Of a DNA stretch of 15,365 bases, positions 1-6,543 are shown in pieces. The DNA is from Lachnospiraceae bacterium UBA4364. GTDB taxonomy: Bacteria; Bacillota; Clostridia; Lachnospirales; Lachnospiraceae. The stretch lies in the NCBI GenBank assembly GCA_002393955.1, contig DGSK01000028.1:81968-97332 (forward strand). Direction: 5' to 3'. A program made the position numbers and the translations under genes. The stretch's first letter is position 1. Each line of letters opens with the position of its first letter. The notes under the pieces are model-generated. The model made no database searches and was not told where the DNA came from. It was given only the letters and a program-made list of their open reading frames with translations.

Positions 1-559
1 TACGCTCACCTACACCGGTAAATACAGAGTATCCGCCATGCTCTGTTGCTATATTTCTGATAAGCTCCTGGATAAGCACGGTCTTACCTACGCCGGCACC
101 TCCGAAGAGACCTATCTTTCCACCCTTCTGGTAAGGGCAAAGGAGATCAACGACTTTGATACCGGTCTCAAGGAGCTCCGTTTCTGTAGCCTGATCCTTA
201 AACTCAGGAGCAGCTCTGTGAATGGGCTCATATTCAACATTTTCAGGAGCCGGCTTATTATCGATAGGCTCGCCGAGCACGTTAAATATTCTTCCCAGAC
301 ACGCCTCACCAACAGGTACCTTTATGGGGCTTCCGCTGGATGTAGCATCCATTCCTCTTACAAGTCCGTCTGTAGGTCCCATTGCAACACATCTGACTGT
401 ATCGTCACCGAGATGCTGTGCAACCTCAGCAACCAGAGTCGTTCCGTCGCTTCTCTTCACACTTACCGCCTCATTGATCTCAGGCAGTCCCTCTGTGAAC
501 TTGATGTCAAGTACGGCTCCGATGACCTGCGTCAGTTTGCCTTTCTTTTCCTCTGCCAT
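1..559 (-). CDS. atpD: ATP synthase F1 subunit beta, N-terminal part
   Basis: This is the catalytic beta subunit of the F1 sector, which makes or hydrolyses ATP on the cytoplasmic face of the membrane. Only the first 186 residues are present; the gene runs off the left edge of the window. The protein opens MAEEKKGKLTQVIGAVLDVK, the usual beta-barrel start. It contains the P-loop GGAGVGKT at residues 153-160, and the visible part ends at GVGER, just before the conserved catalytic region. The ATG at 559 is preceded by AAGGAAG at a suitable distance. It follows atpG after an unusually roomy gap of 111 bases. The epsilon subunit gene atpC would be expected next, outside the window. Identity is certain; the only limit is truncation. 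Confidence 0.98.
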   Translation of the reverse strand, partial: MAEEKKGKLTQVIGAVLDIKFTEGLPEINEAVSVKRSDGTTLVAEVAQHLGDDTVRCVAMGPTDGLVRGMDATSSGSPIKVPVGEACLGRIFNVLGEPIDNKPAPENVEYEPIHRAAPEFKDQATETELLETGIKVVDLLCPYQKGGKIGLFGGAGVGKTVLIQELIRNIATEHGGYSVFTGVGER

Positions 560-605
560 CTTTGTTCTTCCTTTCGTTATAATTTACAGTTTTAGTATCA
601 GCTTG

Positions 606-640
606 GTAACTGTTCCGAACCTGCAGGTTCTTCCGGTTAC
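606..640. repeat. Palindrome in the atpG-atpD gap
   Basis: A perfect 14-base palindrome, GAACCTGCAGGTTC (617-630), is flanked by GTAAC (606-610) and GTTAC (636-640), extending it into a longer imperfect hairpin. No T run follows on the minus strand, so it is not a terminator. It may affect message processing or stability before atpD. Its left part (606-623) recurs upstream of the cellulase. Confidence 0.6.
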
Positions 641-670
641 GGCCGCTCGCAACAGGAGTTTAACAGTAAC

Positions 671-1570
671 TCAGCTTATTGCGTTTGCGCCGGCGATGAT
701 CTCGGTAAGTTCCTGCGTAATGGAACCCTGACGCGCTCTGTTGTATAGCAGTGTCAGATGTTCGATCATCTCGGTAGCATTGTTCGTAGCATTATCCATT
801 GCCTGCATACGTGCACCGTTCTCTGCGGCCTGTGCCTCGATCAGTGCGCCGTAAATAAGACTCGCCATATACTTGGGAATAATGAGATTAAGCGCTTCTT
901 CGTCCTCAGGCTCGAAATTCATGGGTGCTTCCGCAGTCTTCTTCTCAGCCTTTGCCTTTGCACTCTGCTCCTCATCCTCGTCCTTGTCATACTTTTCAAG
1001 GTTGTCCACCGGGAGAAGCTTAAGCAGCGTAGGTATATGGCTTACTGTATTTTTGAAGAATGTATACGCAAGGTAAATCTCACTTATCTCACCCTTCGCA
1101 AATCCTGCCAGCAGTTCATCGGTAATCTGTGCACCATCCCTGTAGTTAGGTGCTTCGATAGCTTCAGAAAAATCTGCCATTATCTCATATCCGGCCCGCT
1201 TAAAAGCATCCTTACCCTTTTTACCGATGACGTAAACCCTGGTATTTTCAGGCGTAAACTCAGGATTGCGCGTAATAAGCTTTATGACATTCGAATTGTA
1301 TCCGCCTGCAAGTCCTTTATTGGAAGTGATCATGATAACAACCTTTTTTCCGCCGTTTCCCGAACGCAGATAAGGATGCTCTATTCCTTCGGCCCTTGCC
1401 AGTATCGAAGATACAGTTTCATATATCGAATTGAAATAATATTTAGACTGCTCAGCGCGCTGCTTGGCCCTCTGCAGTTTCACCGTAGATACAAGCTTCA
1501 TAGCCTTAGTGATCTGCTGGGTGCTCTCTATGCTGCTCCGGCGTCTTTTTATATCTCTCATCGAAGCCAT
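671..1570 (-). CDS. atpG: ATP synthase F1 subunit gamma
   Basis: Gamma is the central rotor shaft, coupling c-ring rotation to conformational change in the alpha3beta3 head. The 299-residue product has the hallmark N-terminal helix (QQITKAMKLVSTVKLQRAK, about residues 18-36) and the signature C-terminal helix ending NRARQGSITQELTEIIAGA (277-295). Both form the coiled coil inside the head. Between LLPVDNLEKY and the FEP motif lies a charged stretch (about residues 194-216, rich in Asp, Glu, Lys and Ala) that E. coli gamma lacks. This accounts for most of its slightly larger size than the usual 285-290 residues. The start at 1570 is chosen over the Met three codons later because AAAGGAG sits 10 bases upstream of it. 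It lies 30 bases after atpA. Confidence 0.97.
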   Translation of the reverse strand: MASMRDIKRRRSSIESTQQITKAMKLVSTVKLQRAKQRAEQSKYYFNSIYETVSSILARAEGIEHPYLRSGNGGKKVVIMITSNKGLAGGYNSNVIKLITRNPEFTPENTRVYVIGKKGKDAFKRAGYEIMADFSEAIEAPNYRDGAQITDELLAGFAKGEISEIYLAYTFFKNTVSHIPTLLKLLPVDNLEKYDKDEDEEQSAKAKAEKKTAEAPMNFEPEDEEALNLIIPKYMASLIYGALIEAQAAENGARMQAMDNATNNATEMIEHLTLLYNRARQGSITQELTEIIAGANAIS

Positions 1571-1600
1571 AGTTTCAAAACTCCTTTAATCTTATACCGA

Positions 1601-3106
1601 TCAACGGAAATCCTTCTTGAATTCCGTTATCGCATTAACAAGCTTCTCTTCAAGTTCTTTTGACATTTCCTTCTTGGTGCGGATTTCCTCAGGTATCTCA
1701 GAATACTTCGTATCGATGAATTCGAAGAACTCATCCTGGAATCTGAGTACATTCTCTACAGGAATATCAAGCAGATACTTCTTTGTAGCCACAAAAATAA
1801 TTATGATCTGGTACTCAACGGGCATGGGCTTGTACTGGGGCTGCTTAAGCATCTCCCTGATACGTTCACCCTGTGCCAGACGCTCCCTGGTATCCGCATC
1901 CAGTTCTGAACCGAACTGTGAGAAAGCTGCCAGCTCTCTGTACTGTGCCAGTTCAAGACGGATAGGTCCTGCTATCTTCTTCATGGCCTTGATCTGAGCG
2001 GAGCCTCCAACTCGCGATACCGAAAGACCGGCATTGATAGCGGGACGGAAACCGGAATTGAACATTTCGGTCTCCAGATATATCTGACCGTCTGTAATAG
2101 AAATAACATTGGTCGGTATGTAGGCTGATACGTCGCCGGCCTGTGTCTCGATGATGGGAAGCGCCGTAAGAGATCCTCCGCCGTACTCCGCATTCATCCT
2201 GGCAGCTCTTTCAAGCAGTCTTGAATGCAGGTAGAAAACATCACCGGGATAAGCCTCTCGTCCGGGCGGACGCTTAAGCAGCAGTGAAAGCGTACGGTAT
2301 GCAGTTGCGTGCTTACTCAAGTCATCGTATATAACCAGCACATCCTGTCCGTTTTCCATCCACTCCTCTCCTATTGCACAGCCCGAATAAGGAGCTATAT
2401 ACTGAAGAGGTGCAAGCTCTGATGCAGTGGATGCTACGACTGTCGTGTAGCTCATTGCGCCAAACTCATTAAGAGTCTTTACGATAGATGCTACAGTAGA
2501 AGCCTTCTGACCGATTGCCACATATATACATTTTACATTCTGGCCCTTCTGGTTGATGATCGTATCGATAGCCAGCGCAGTCTTACCGGTCTGTCTGTCA
2601 CCGATGATCAGCTCACGCTGTCCGCGTCCAATGGGAACCATGGAGTCGATAGCCTTGATACCTGTCTGCAGAGGTGTATCAACCGACTGTCTGGTAATAA
2701 CACCGGATGCCACACGTTCTATCTGTCTGTATTTATCAGTTTCAATAGGTCCCTTGCCATCTATGGGCTGTCCGAGCGCATTTACAACCCTGCCTAAGAG
2801 TGCATCACCAACCGGAACCTCAACCACTCTGCCTGTGGTCTTTACCGTATCACCCTCGGATATATTCCTCTGGGCGCCAAGCAGAACGGCACCCACATTA
2901 TCTTCCTCGAGGTTCATGACCATGCCATATACATCACCGGGGAACTCAAGCAGCTCACCCTGCATGGCATTCTCCAGACCGTGGATCCTGGCGATACCGT
3001 CGGCAACCTGTATTACGGTTCCCACTTCGGATACTTCCAGCTTATCCGCATATCTCTTGATCTGATCCTTGATCACCGAACTGATTTCTTCTGGTCTTAA
3101 ATTCAT
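1601..3106 (-). CDS. atpA: ATP synthase F1 subunit alpha
   Basis: Alpha is the regulatory, non-catalytic nucleotide-binding subunit of F1, alternating with beta in the hexameric head. The 501-residue protein is of standard length and starts MNLRPEEISSVIKDQI. It has the P-loop GDRQTGKT at 169-176, the Walker B strand VLVIYDD ending near residue 262, and the family signature PAINAGLSVS at 355-364. Next comes Arg365, the equivalent of the arginine finger that reaches into the beta active site. The upstream Shine-Dalgarno is modest (AGAAAGG, about 13 bases from the ATG) and forms part of an 11-base tandem repeat in the 51-base gap after atpH. There are no frameshifts or missing motifs. Confidence 0.98.
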   Translation of the reverse strand: MNLRPEEISSVIKDQIKRYADKLEVSEVGTVIQVADGIARIHGLENAMQGELLEFPGDVYGMVMNLEEDNVGAVLLGAQRNISEGDTVKTTGRVVEVPVGDALLGRVVNALGQPIDGKGPIETDKYRQIERVASGVITRQSVDTPLQTGIKAIDSMVPIGRGQRELIIGDRQTGKTALAIDTIINQKGQNVKCIYVAIGQKASTVASIVKTLNEFGAMSYTTVVASTASELAPLQYIAPYSGCAIGEEWMENGQDVLVIYDDLSKHATAYRTLSLLLKRPPGREAYPGDVFYLHSRLLERAARMNAEYGGGSLTALPIIETQAGDVSAYIPTNVISITDGQIYLETEMFNSGFRPAINAGLSVSRVGGSAQIKAMKKIAGPIRLELAQYRELAAFSQFGSELDADTRERLAQGERIREMLKQPQYKPMPVEYQIIIIFVATKKYLLDIPVENVLRFQDEFFEFIDTKYSEIPEEIRTKKEMSKELEEKLVNAITEFKKDFR

Positions 3107-3121
3107 GGATCTGTCCGTACC

Positions 3122-3143
3122 TTTCTCTGAAATTTCTCTGAAA
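3122..3143. repeat. Tandem 11-base repeat before atpA
   Basis: TTTCTCTGAAA occurs twice, back to back and without mismatch. On the message (minus strand) the copy next to atpA ends in AGAAAGG, the likely ribosome site. Each unit is itself partly self-complementary (TTTC/GAAA). Confidence 0.8.
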
Positions 3144-3157
3144 TTAACTTTTAACTG

Positions 3158-3706
3158 TTAACCCACCTGAAGATCCGACAACTCCTTCTTGAGTTCTTCA
3201 AGCTTCGTTTTTATGCTGGAATCCACCACCCTGTCACCTATTCTGATGACAACGCCGCCTATAAGAGATTCGTCAACGCTGTAATGCATTTCCATCTCTT
3301 TACATCCTGTCGTTTCCAGCAGTTTCTTCTGTATTGATGCTTTCTGAATGTCCTTAAGTTCCACAGCGGTGGTCACATATGCCACTCCGATGTTTTTGTA
3401 CTCCTTGACCTTAGCAGAAAAGAAATCGAGTATACCAGCGATATCTCCATACCTTTCCTTGCGAAGCAGGAGTTTCATAAAACCTGTCATTTCATCGGAA
3501 GTACGTCCCGAAAATACCTCACTGATAACCTTTTCTTTCTCCTCTTTCGTAATCTTGGGATGGTTCATCAGTGTGTCAAATTCAGGATTGGCTGCCAGGA
3601 TCTCCCTGATTGCCTTAACTTCATCAAAAAATTCATCAACCCTGTTTTCTTCAACAGCAAGGGAAAAAAGAGCCTCACCGTAGGTGTTTGCAACTAGCTT
3701 CGCCAT
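3158..3706 (-). CDS. atpH: ATP synthase subunit delta (OSCP-like)
   Basis: Delta sits on top of the F1 head and joins it to the peripheral stalk formed by subunit b. The 182-residue product has the usual length. Its N-terminal helical domain begins AKLVANTYGEALFSLAVEE, typical of the family. The C-terminal signature is SVDESLIGGVVIRIGDRVVD followed by a terminal helix (SIKTKLEELKKELSD). The reading frame overlaps the end of atpF by 13 bases, implying translational coupling of the two stalk subunits. An AGGTG-type ribosome site precedes the ATG at 3706. Function is assigned from the conserved C-terminal block and from position between b and alpha. Confidence 0.96.
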   Translation of the reverse strand: MAKLVANTYGEALFSLAVEENRVDEFFDEVKAIREILAANPEFDTLMNHPKITKEEKEKVISEVFSGRTSDEMTGFMKLLLRKERYGDIAGILDFFSAKVKEYKNIGVAYVTTAVELKDIQKASIQKKLLETTGCKEMEMHYSVDESLIGGVVIRIGDRVVDSSIKTKLEELKKELSDLQVG

Positions 3707-4269
3707 GTATCATCACCTATTTCCTTAAGTGTATCCTCAAGCAGCCCATCCTGAACGGTAGTGTCGATATTCCTTGCAACTACCTTGGCTGCCATGAGTG
3801 AAGCGATATTTACCATTTCCTGCTTCACTTCATCCTTGACTCTCTTTTTCTCGAGCTCGGCTTCCGCATTTGCACGCTCGATTATGCCGGCAGCCTCTTT
3901 TCTGGCTTCCTCGACAATCTTGTTTTCGTTAGCAATAGCGCGCTTTCTTGCTTCAGCTAATATACGTTCTGCTTCCTTATCGGCATCTGCTAATTTTGCC
4001 TCATATTCAGCCTTGAGCTTTTCAGCCTCTTCCCTGTCTTTCTTCGCACCTTCGATATCATTCTTTATACGCTCGGTACGGTCGTTCAAAACCTTCCTTG
4101 CGGGATTGAACAGATTGTAAGACAGAACCAGGAATAATGAGAAAACAGCAAGCAGCGTCAGTCCGGAGTCAAACAGTAACTGAAGATCCAGCCCGAAAAG
4201 CCTGGGCTCCATAGTACTACCCTGAGCTGCGGCATCCGTCAAAAGCATACTCATCATTTCAATATTCAA
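3694..4269 (-). CDS. atpF: ATP synthase F0 subunit b, TTG start
   Basis: Subunit b forms the peripheral stalk that stops the F1 head rotating with the c-ring. The 191-residue protein has one membrane segment (about residues 32-54) followed by NPARKVLNDR and a long charged coiled coil (about 60-150) rich in Glu, Lys and Ala, as expected. The start is a TTG at 4269. An excellent Shine-Dalgarno (AAAGGAGG) lies 9 bases before it, while the first in-frame ATG (residue 5) would be 21 bases away. The segment before the membrane span is therefore about 30 residues, rather long for b. A later Met (residue 20) would shorten it but has no ribosome site. It overlaps atpH by 13 bases. Confidence 0.95.
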   Translation of the reverse strand: MNIEMMSMLLTDAAAQGSTMEPRLFGLDLQLLFDSGLTLLAVFSLFLVLSYNLFNPARKVLNDRTERIKNDIEGAKKDREEAEKLKAEYEAKLADADKEAERILAEARKRAIANENKIVEEARKEAAGIIERANAEAELEKKRVKDEVKQEMVNIASLMAAKVVARNIDTTVQDGLLEDTLKEIGDDTWRS

Positions 4270-4314
4270 GCCCTTAAGCCTCCTTTCTTATAATGATTTT
4301 CGAAAAAAGACTCC

Positions 4315-4569
4315 TTATGCAGCCTTGAAGGGCTTAACGAACATCAGAAGCATAGCAACGAGAAGTCCGTAGAGACCTGTTGTCTCTGCAACGGCCTGAC
4401 CCAGAAGCATGGTAGATGTAACATCACCCTTTGCACCGGGGTTGCGTCCTACCGCAGCTGCCGCATGTCCTGCAGCGATACCCTGGCCGACACCGGGTCC
4501 GATACCTGCGATAACCGCAAGGCCTGCACCTATTGCGGAACAACCGTAGATAAAATTCTGATCAAACAT
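4315..4569 (-). CDS. atpE: ATP synthase F0 subunit c, Na+-type
   Basis: Subunit c is the small hairpin protein that oligomerises into the membrane rotor and carries the coupling ion. The 84-residue product has two membrane helices joined by the polar loop GRNPGAKGD. Helix 1 holds a glycine-rich GIGPGVGQG and helix 2 holds GQAVAETTGLYG with the ion-binding Glu62. Gln29, Val60, Glu62, Thr63, Thr64 and Tyr67 match, at a constant offset of three, the Na+ ligands and network of the Ilyobacter tartaricus c-ring (Gln32, Val63, Glu65, Ser66, Thr67, Tyr70), with only Ser to Thr changed. Na+ coupling is inferred from this. There is a strong ribosome site, AAGGAGG with 8-base spacing. Only one c gene is present, unlike in Acetobacterium woodii. 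Confidence 0.98.
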   Translation of the reverse strand: MFDQNFIYGCSAIGAGLAVIAGIGPGVGQGIAAGHAAAAVGRNPGAKGDVTSTMLLGQAVAETTGLYGLLVAMLLMFVKPFKAA

Positions 4570-4718
4570 AATCTGTTCCTCCTTAAAATATGTTCTTTAA
4601 AATTATTGCCTTTATATGCACAGGCACATTAATGCCTGTAACTAACATCTATACTCTTTTCCATTCCTGCCGCGGCATAGATCCGGCTCAGACCTGCCCT
4701 GAAATCACACTGTGACCA
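4570..4718 (-). promoter_or_regulatory. Palindrome-rich atpE leader
   Basis: The 149-base gap between atpB and atpE holds three perfect inverted repeats: TCACACTGTGA (4705-4715), TGCCGCGGCA (4668-4677), and a 7-base stem ACAGGCA/TGCCTGT with a six-base loop (4620-4639). An AU-rich stretch and a strong AAGGAGG ribosome site then lead into atpE. Subunit c is needed in many copies, so a leader that stabilises or boosts atpE translation would fit. Confidence 0.5.
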
Positions 4719-5441
4719 TCAGGTCGTCCTTGCGTCCGTAATGTAGGTCATGGTCAGCATACAGAATACATAGGTCTGTATTGCTCCGGAAAACATATCA
4801 AAATAGACATGCAGTGCACCGGGCCATACATATGCCACCACCGAAAGCAGTCCATATACCAGTGACATCATAACCGTACCTGAAAGAATGTTTGCAAAAA
4901 GACGCAGTGACAGTGATATCGGCACGGCAAAATCACCGATAAGGTTAATGGGCAGCCAGAAAGGCCAGGGCTCACAGAGCCCCTTGATAACACCGGATAC
5001 CTTCTGGAATTTGAACTTGTTGAAAGTAATCAGCGTAAATGTCAGGATACCCAGAGGGAAAGTCACGCCATAATCGGCTGTAGGCGGTCTGAGTCCCAGA
5101 AGGCCTGAAAGATTTGAAAAAAGTATAAAGATAAATATCGTTCCTATGTAATTCTGGAAAGGTTTCGCGTGCTTGCCCATGGTGCTTCCAACCATTCCGT
5201 CAAGCAGCTCGACTATCATTTCCACTATATTCTGGAATCCCCTGGGAACCTCAGCAGCCTTTAGCATTCTGCCCTTTGCTACAAAGGAAAAGATTGCAAG
5301 AGTACAAACCACGATCAGTAAACAGATATGTGTAGATGTGATCCATAATGTGTGTCCCCCTATGTTTATAGAGAAGACACCGTGCACCATAAAGCTGTCG
5401 GCGCTGAAATCGTCGATAGATAAAAGCATATTTGCTCCCAT
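4719..5441 (-). CDS. atpB: ATP synthase F0 subunit a
   Basis: Subunit a provides the two half-channels through which ions reach and leave the c-ring. The 240-residue, very hydrophobic protein has five or six predicted membrane helices. It contains the family block SLRLFANILSG with the essential Arg180, which faces the c-subunit glutamate. It also has the conserved NLIGDFAVPISLSLR approach segment and a C-terminal IQTYVFCMLTMTYI helix. The ATG at 5441 lies right next to the end of the upstream atpI-like gene (the stop at 5443 leaves one base between them), which suggests coupled translation. It is followed by a 149-base palindrome-rich leader before atpE. Length is typical for clostridia. Confidence 0.97.
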   Translation of the reverse strand: MGANMLLSIDDFSADSFMVHGVFSINIGGHTLWITSTHICLLIVVCTLAIFSFVAKGRMLKAAEVPRGFQNIVEMIVELLDGMVGSTMGKHAKPFQNYIGTIFIFILFSNLSGLLGLRPPTADYGVTFPLGILTFTLITFNKFKFQKVSGVIKGLCEPWPFWLPINLIGDFAVPISLSLRLFANILSGTVMMSLVYGLLSVVAYVWPGALHVYFDMFSGAIQTYVFCMLTMTYITDARTT

Positions 5442-5442
5442 T

Positions 5443-6072
5443 CTAAAGCTCTCCTGTATTTTTATTTATTGGCTCGTAATATTTTGAGAAATCAGTCCGC
5501 ATCTTTTCTATGCTTTCCTGATCATTCTTATTTTTCTTTCTGAGGCTTTCGTCCAGCTGTCCTCTTTCAGCCTCTGTGTATCCGAAGAAATCCGCAGTAC
5601 GCTTTTCATCCGAGTTTTCAGCCTTTTCTTCAGCCTCTGCCCCGGTCTGTGCCTCATTACTGCCACAGACTTTCTCGGTTATCAGATGTGTCCAGGGTGC
5701 AGCATAAGCTGCTATCTTCAAAGCAAATATCCCTGCAAAAGCGGATACAGGATCATAGAATGCCGTATATGCCCCTATTCCCAGTATCAGCAGTGCAGCC
5801 AGATATCTCTTCACGGCTCCTAACCGCATAATGGTGACCGCATCCTTTTCATCCCGGCCATACGTGCTGATAATGGTCCGTTCCATATGCCACGCTCCGA
5901 GAGCCGCACATACAAGACCTAATGCAAGACCTGAACTTCTGTAAAAAAATCTGTCAAAGAATATCAGAAGAACCGCCAGTATCAGTATCCCGGCTGCCGC
6001 TATCCCGATGAACAGCTCCGCCAGAGCCTTGTGTTGCCCCCACTTCTCCTTCAGGGCTTTTCCGATCCTCAT
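5443..6072 (-). CDS. AtpI-like ATP synthase assembly membrane protein
   Basis: This is a probable homologue of ATP synthase subunit I, a small membrane protein that in other bacteria aids c-ring assembly and is not part of the finished enzyme. The 209-residue product has four likely membrane helices (about 19-39, 44-61, 86-105 and 108-127). A charged, probably helical cytoplasmic tail of some 75 residues follows and is longer than usual. Assignment rests on topology and on position directly before atpB; I see no strict sequence motif. The start at 6072 lies inside the upstream atpZ-like frame, with only a distant AAAGGA 14 bases away. No later Met exists before residue 63, which would delete the first two helices, so the overlapping start is kept. 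Confidence 0.75.
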   Translation of the reverse strand: MRIGKALKEKWGQHKALAELFIGIAAAGILILAVLLIFFDRFFYRSSGLALGLVCAALGAWHMERTIISTYGRDEKDAVTIMRLGAVKRYLAALLILGIGAYTAFYDPVSAFAGIFALKIAAYAAPWTHLITEKVCGSNEAQTGAEAEEKAENSDEKRTADFFGYTEAERGQLDESLRKKNKNDQESIEKMRTDFSKYYEPINKNTGEL

Positions 6073-6379
6073 GGTTTGCTGTATATTCCTTTGTCAGTTT
6101 GTAAATATTAGTAAATCCGGCCAGTGCGCCGATAAAAAAAAGCACTATCGCACACCACTGCGTTCCGAAATGCCTGTCCAGCCAAAGACCCGCAAAAAAG
6201 CATCCCACAATAGGCACCAGCATCATGATCGCAAACTGGCTCACCATCGACAGCAGCCTGACAGCATTTTTTCTGTCCCTGCGTTTCTTTTCCTCTGAAC
6301 GATCCATAACGCGTATATTATACTTTTTTTGTTTATCCGTGTCCACACATTTTTTCAGGTCCTGTATACACCGCCCCAT
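5954..6379 (-). CDS. AtpZ-like ATP synthase accessory membrane protein
   Basis: This is the first gene of the operon, resembling the small two-helix AtpZ family (ATPase gene 1) often found before atpI and proposed to help assembly or carry divalent cations. Helices are near residues 44-66 and 76-96, with the family pattern GLWLDRHFGT between them and AGFTNIYKL at the end. The last 40 residues are hydrophilic and are read through the beginning of the next gene, a 119-base overlap. Two starts are possible. Met1 (6379) has AGGA 7 bases upstream. Met25 (6307, MDRSEEKKRRDRKN) looks more like a natural N-terminus and lies just after a near-consensus promoter, but lacks a ribosome site. The longer form is listed; start uncertain. 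Confidence 0.75.
   Translation of the reverse strand: MGRCIQDLKKCVDTDKQKKYNIRVMDRSEEKKRRDRKNAVRLLSMVSQFAIMMLVPIVGCFFAGLWLDRHFGTQWCAIVLFFIGALAGFTNIYKLTKEYTANHEDRKSPEGEVGATQGSGGAVHRDSGSRDTDTGGSSDIL
6317..6345 (-). promoter_or_regulatory. Sigma-A type promoter for the atp operon
   Basis: Reading the minus strand, TGGACA (6345-6340) and a perfect TATAAT (6322-6317) are separated by exactly 17 bases. Transcription would begin near 6310, inside the longer atpZ frame and only about three bases before its Met25 codon. If used, the message would be nearly leaderless for atpZ. It is the best minus-strand promoter match I can see ahead of the operon. Confidence 0.55.
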
Positions 6380-6543
6380 ATCCGTATCCTAAACCGCCGC
6401 TTTTTTGCGGATAACTTAAGCCTGCAGTAAATATTAATTATCATGTTATCTCTTGTTAGAAAGTTCTAATTATCTTATAATAAGTATGTCATATTCTACG
6501 TATGATATTTGGGGAATAAAAAAACGAAAAGGGGTACACATCT
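6380..6543. other. Divergent intergenic region, atp operon and chemoreceptor
   Basis: This AT-rich stretch separates the minus-strand atp operon from the plus-strand signalling operon. It carries a clear plus-strand promoter with a 6+2+6 inverted repeat between its two boxes. Near the atp side there is a weak CCGC/GCGG hairpin with a six-base loop (about 6397-6410). No convincing promoter for the longer atpZ start was found here. Confidence 0.7.
6453..6481 (+). promoter_or_regulatory. Sigma-A type promoter for the chemoreceptor operon
   Basis: TTGTTA (6453-6458) and a perfect TATAAT (6476-6481) are 17 bases apart, predicting a start near 6488 and a 56-base leader before the chemoreceptor ATG. 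The spacer contains an inverted repeat, TTAGAA-AG-TTCTAA (6456-6469), which overlaps the -35 box. It is placed like an operator for a repressor, though none is known. Confidence 0.65.

Noticed and set aside
38..595. A 185-residue plus-strand open frame opposite atpD
   Set aside because: It is antisense to the conserved beta subunit, with no ribosome site or family resemblance.
606..640. Intrinsic terminator between atpG and atpD
   Set aside because: The hairpin is not followed by a T run on the minus strand, and stopping here would remove the essential beta subunit from the transcript.
758..1663. A 301-residue open frame on the plus strand
   Set aside because: It lies almost wholly opposite atpG, whose identity is certain, and its translation has no recognisable domain and an unusual Cys/Arg/His-rich composition. 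It is a shadow frame.
6397..6410. CCGC-TTTTTT-GCGG as a terminator
   Set aside because: The stem is only four pairs and the T run is in the loop, not after the stem.
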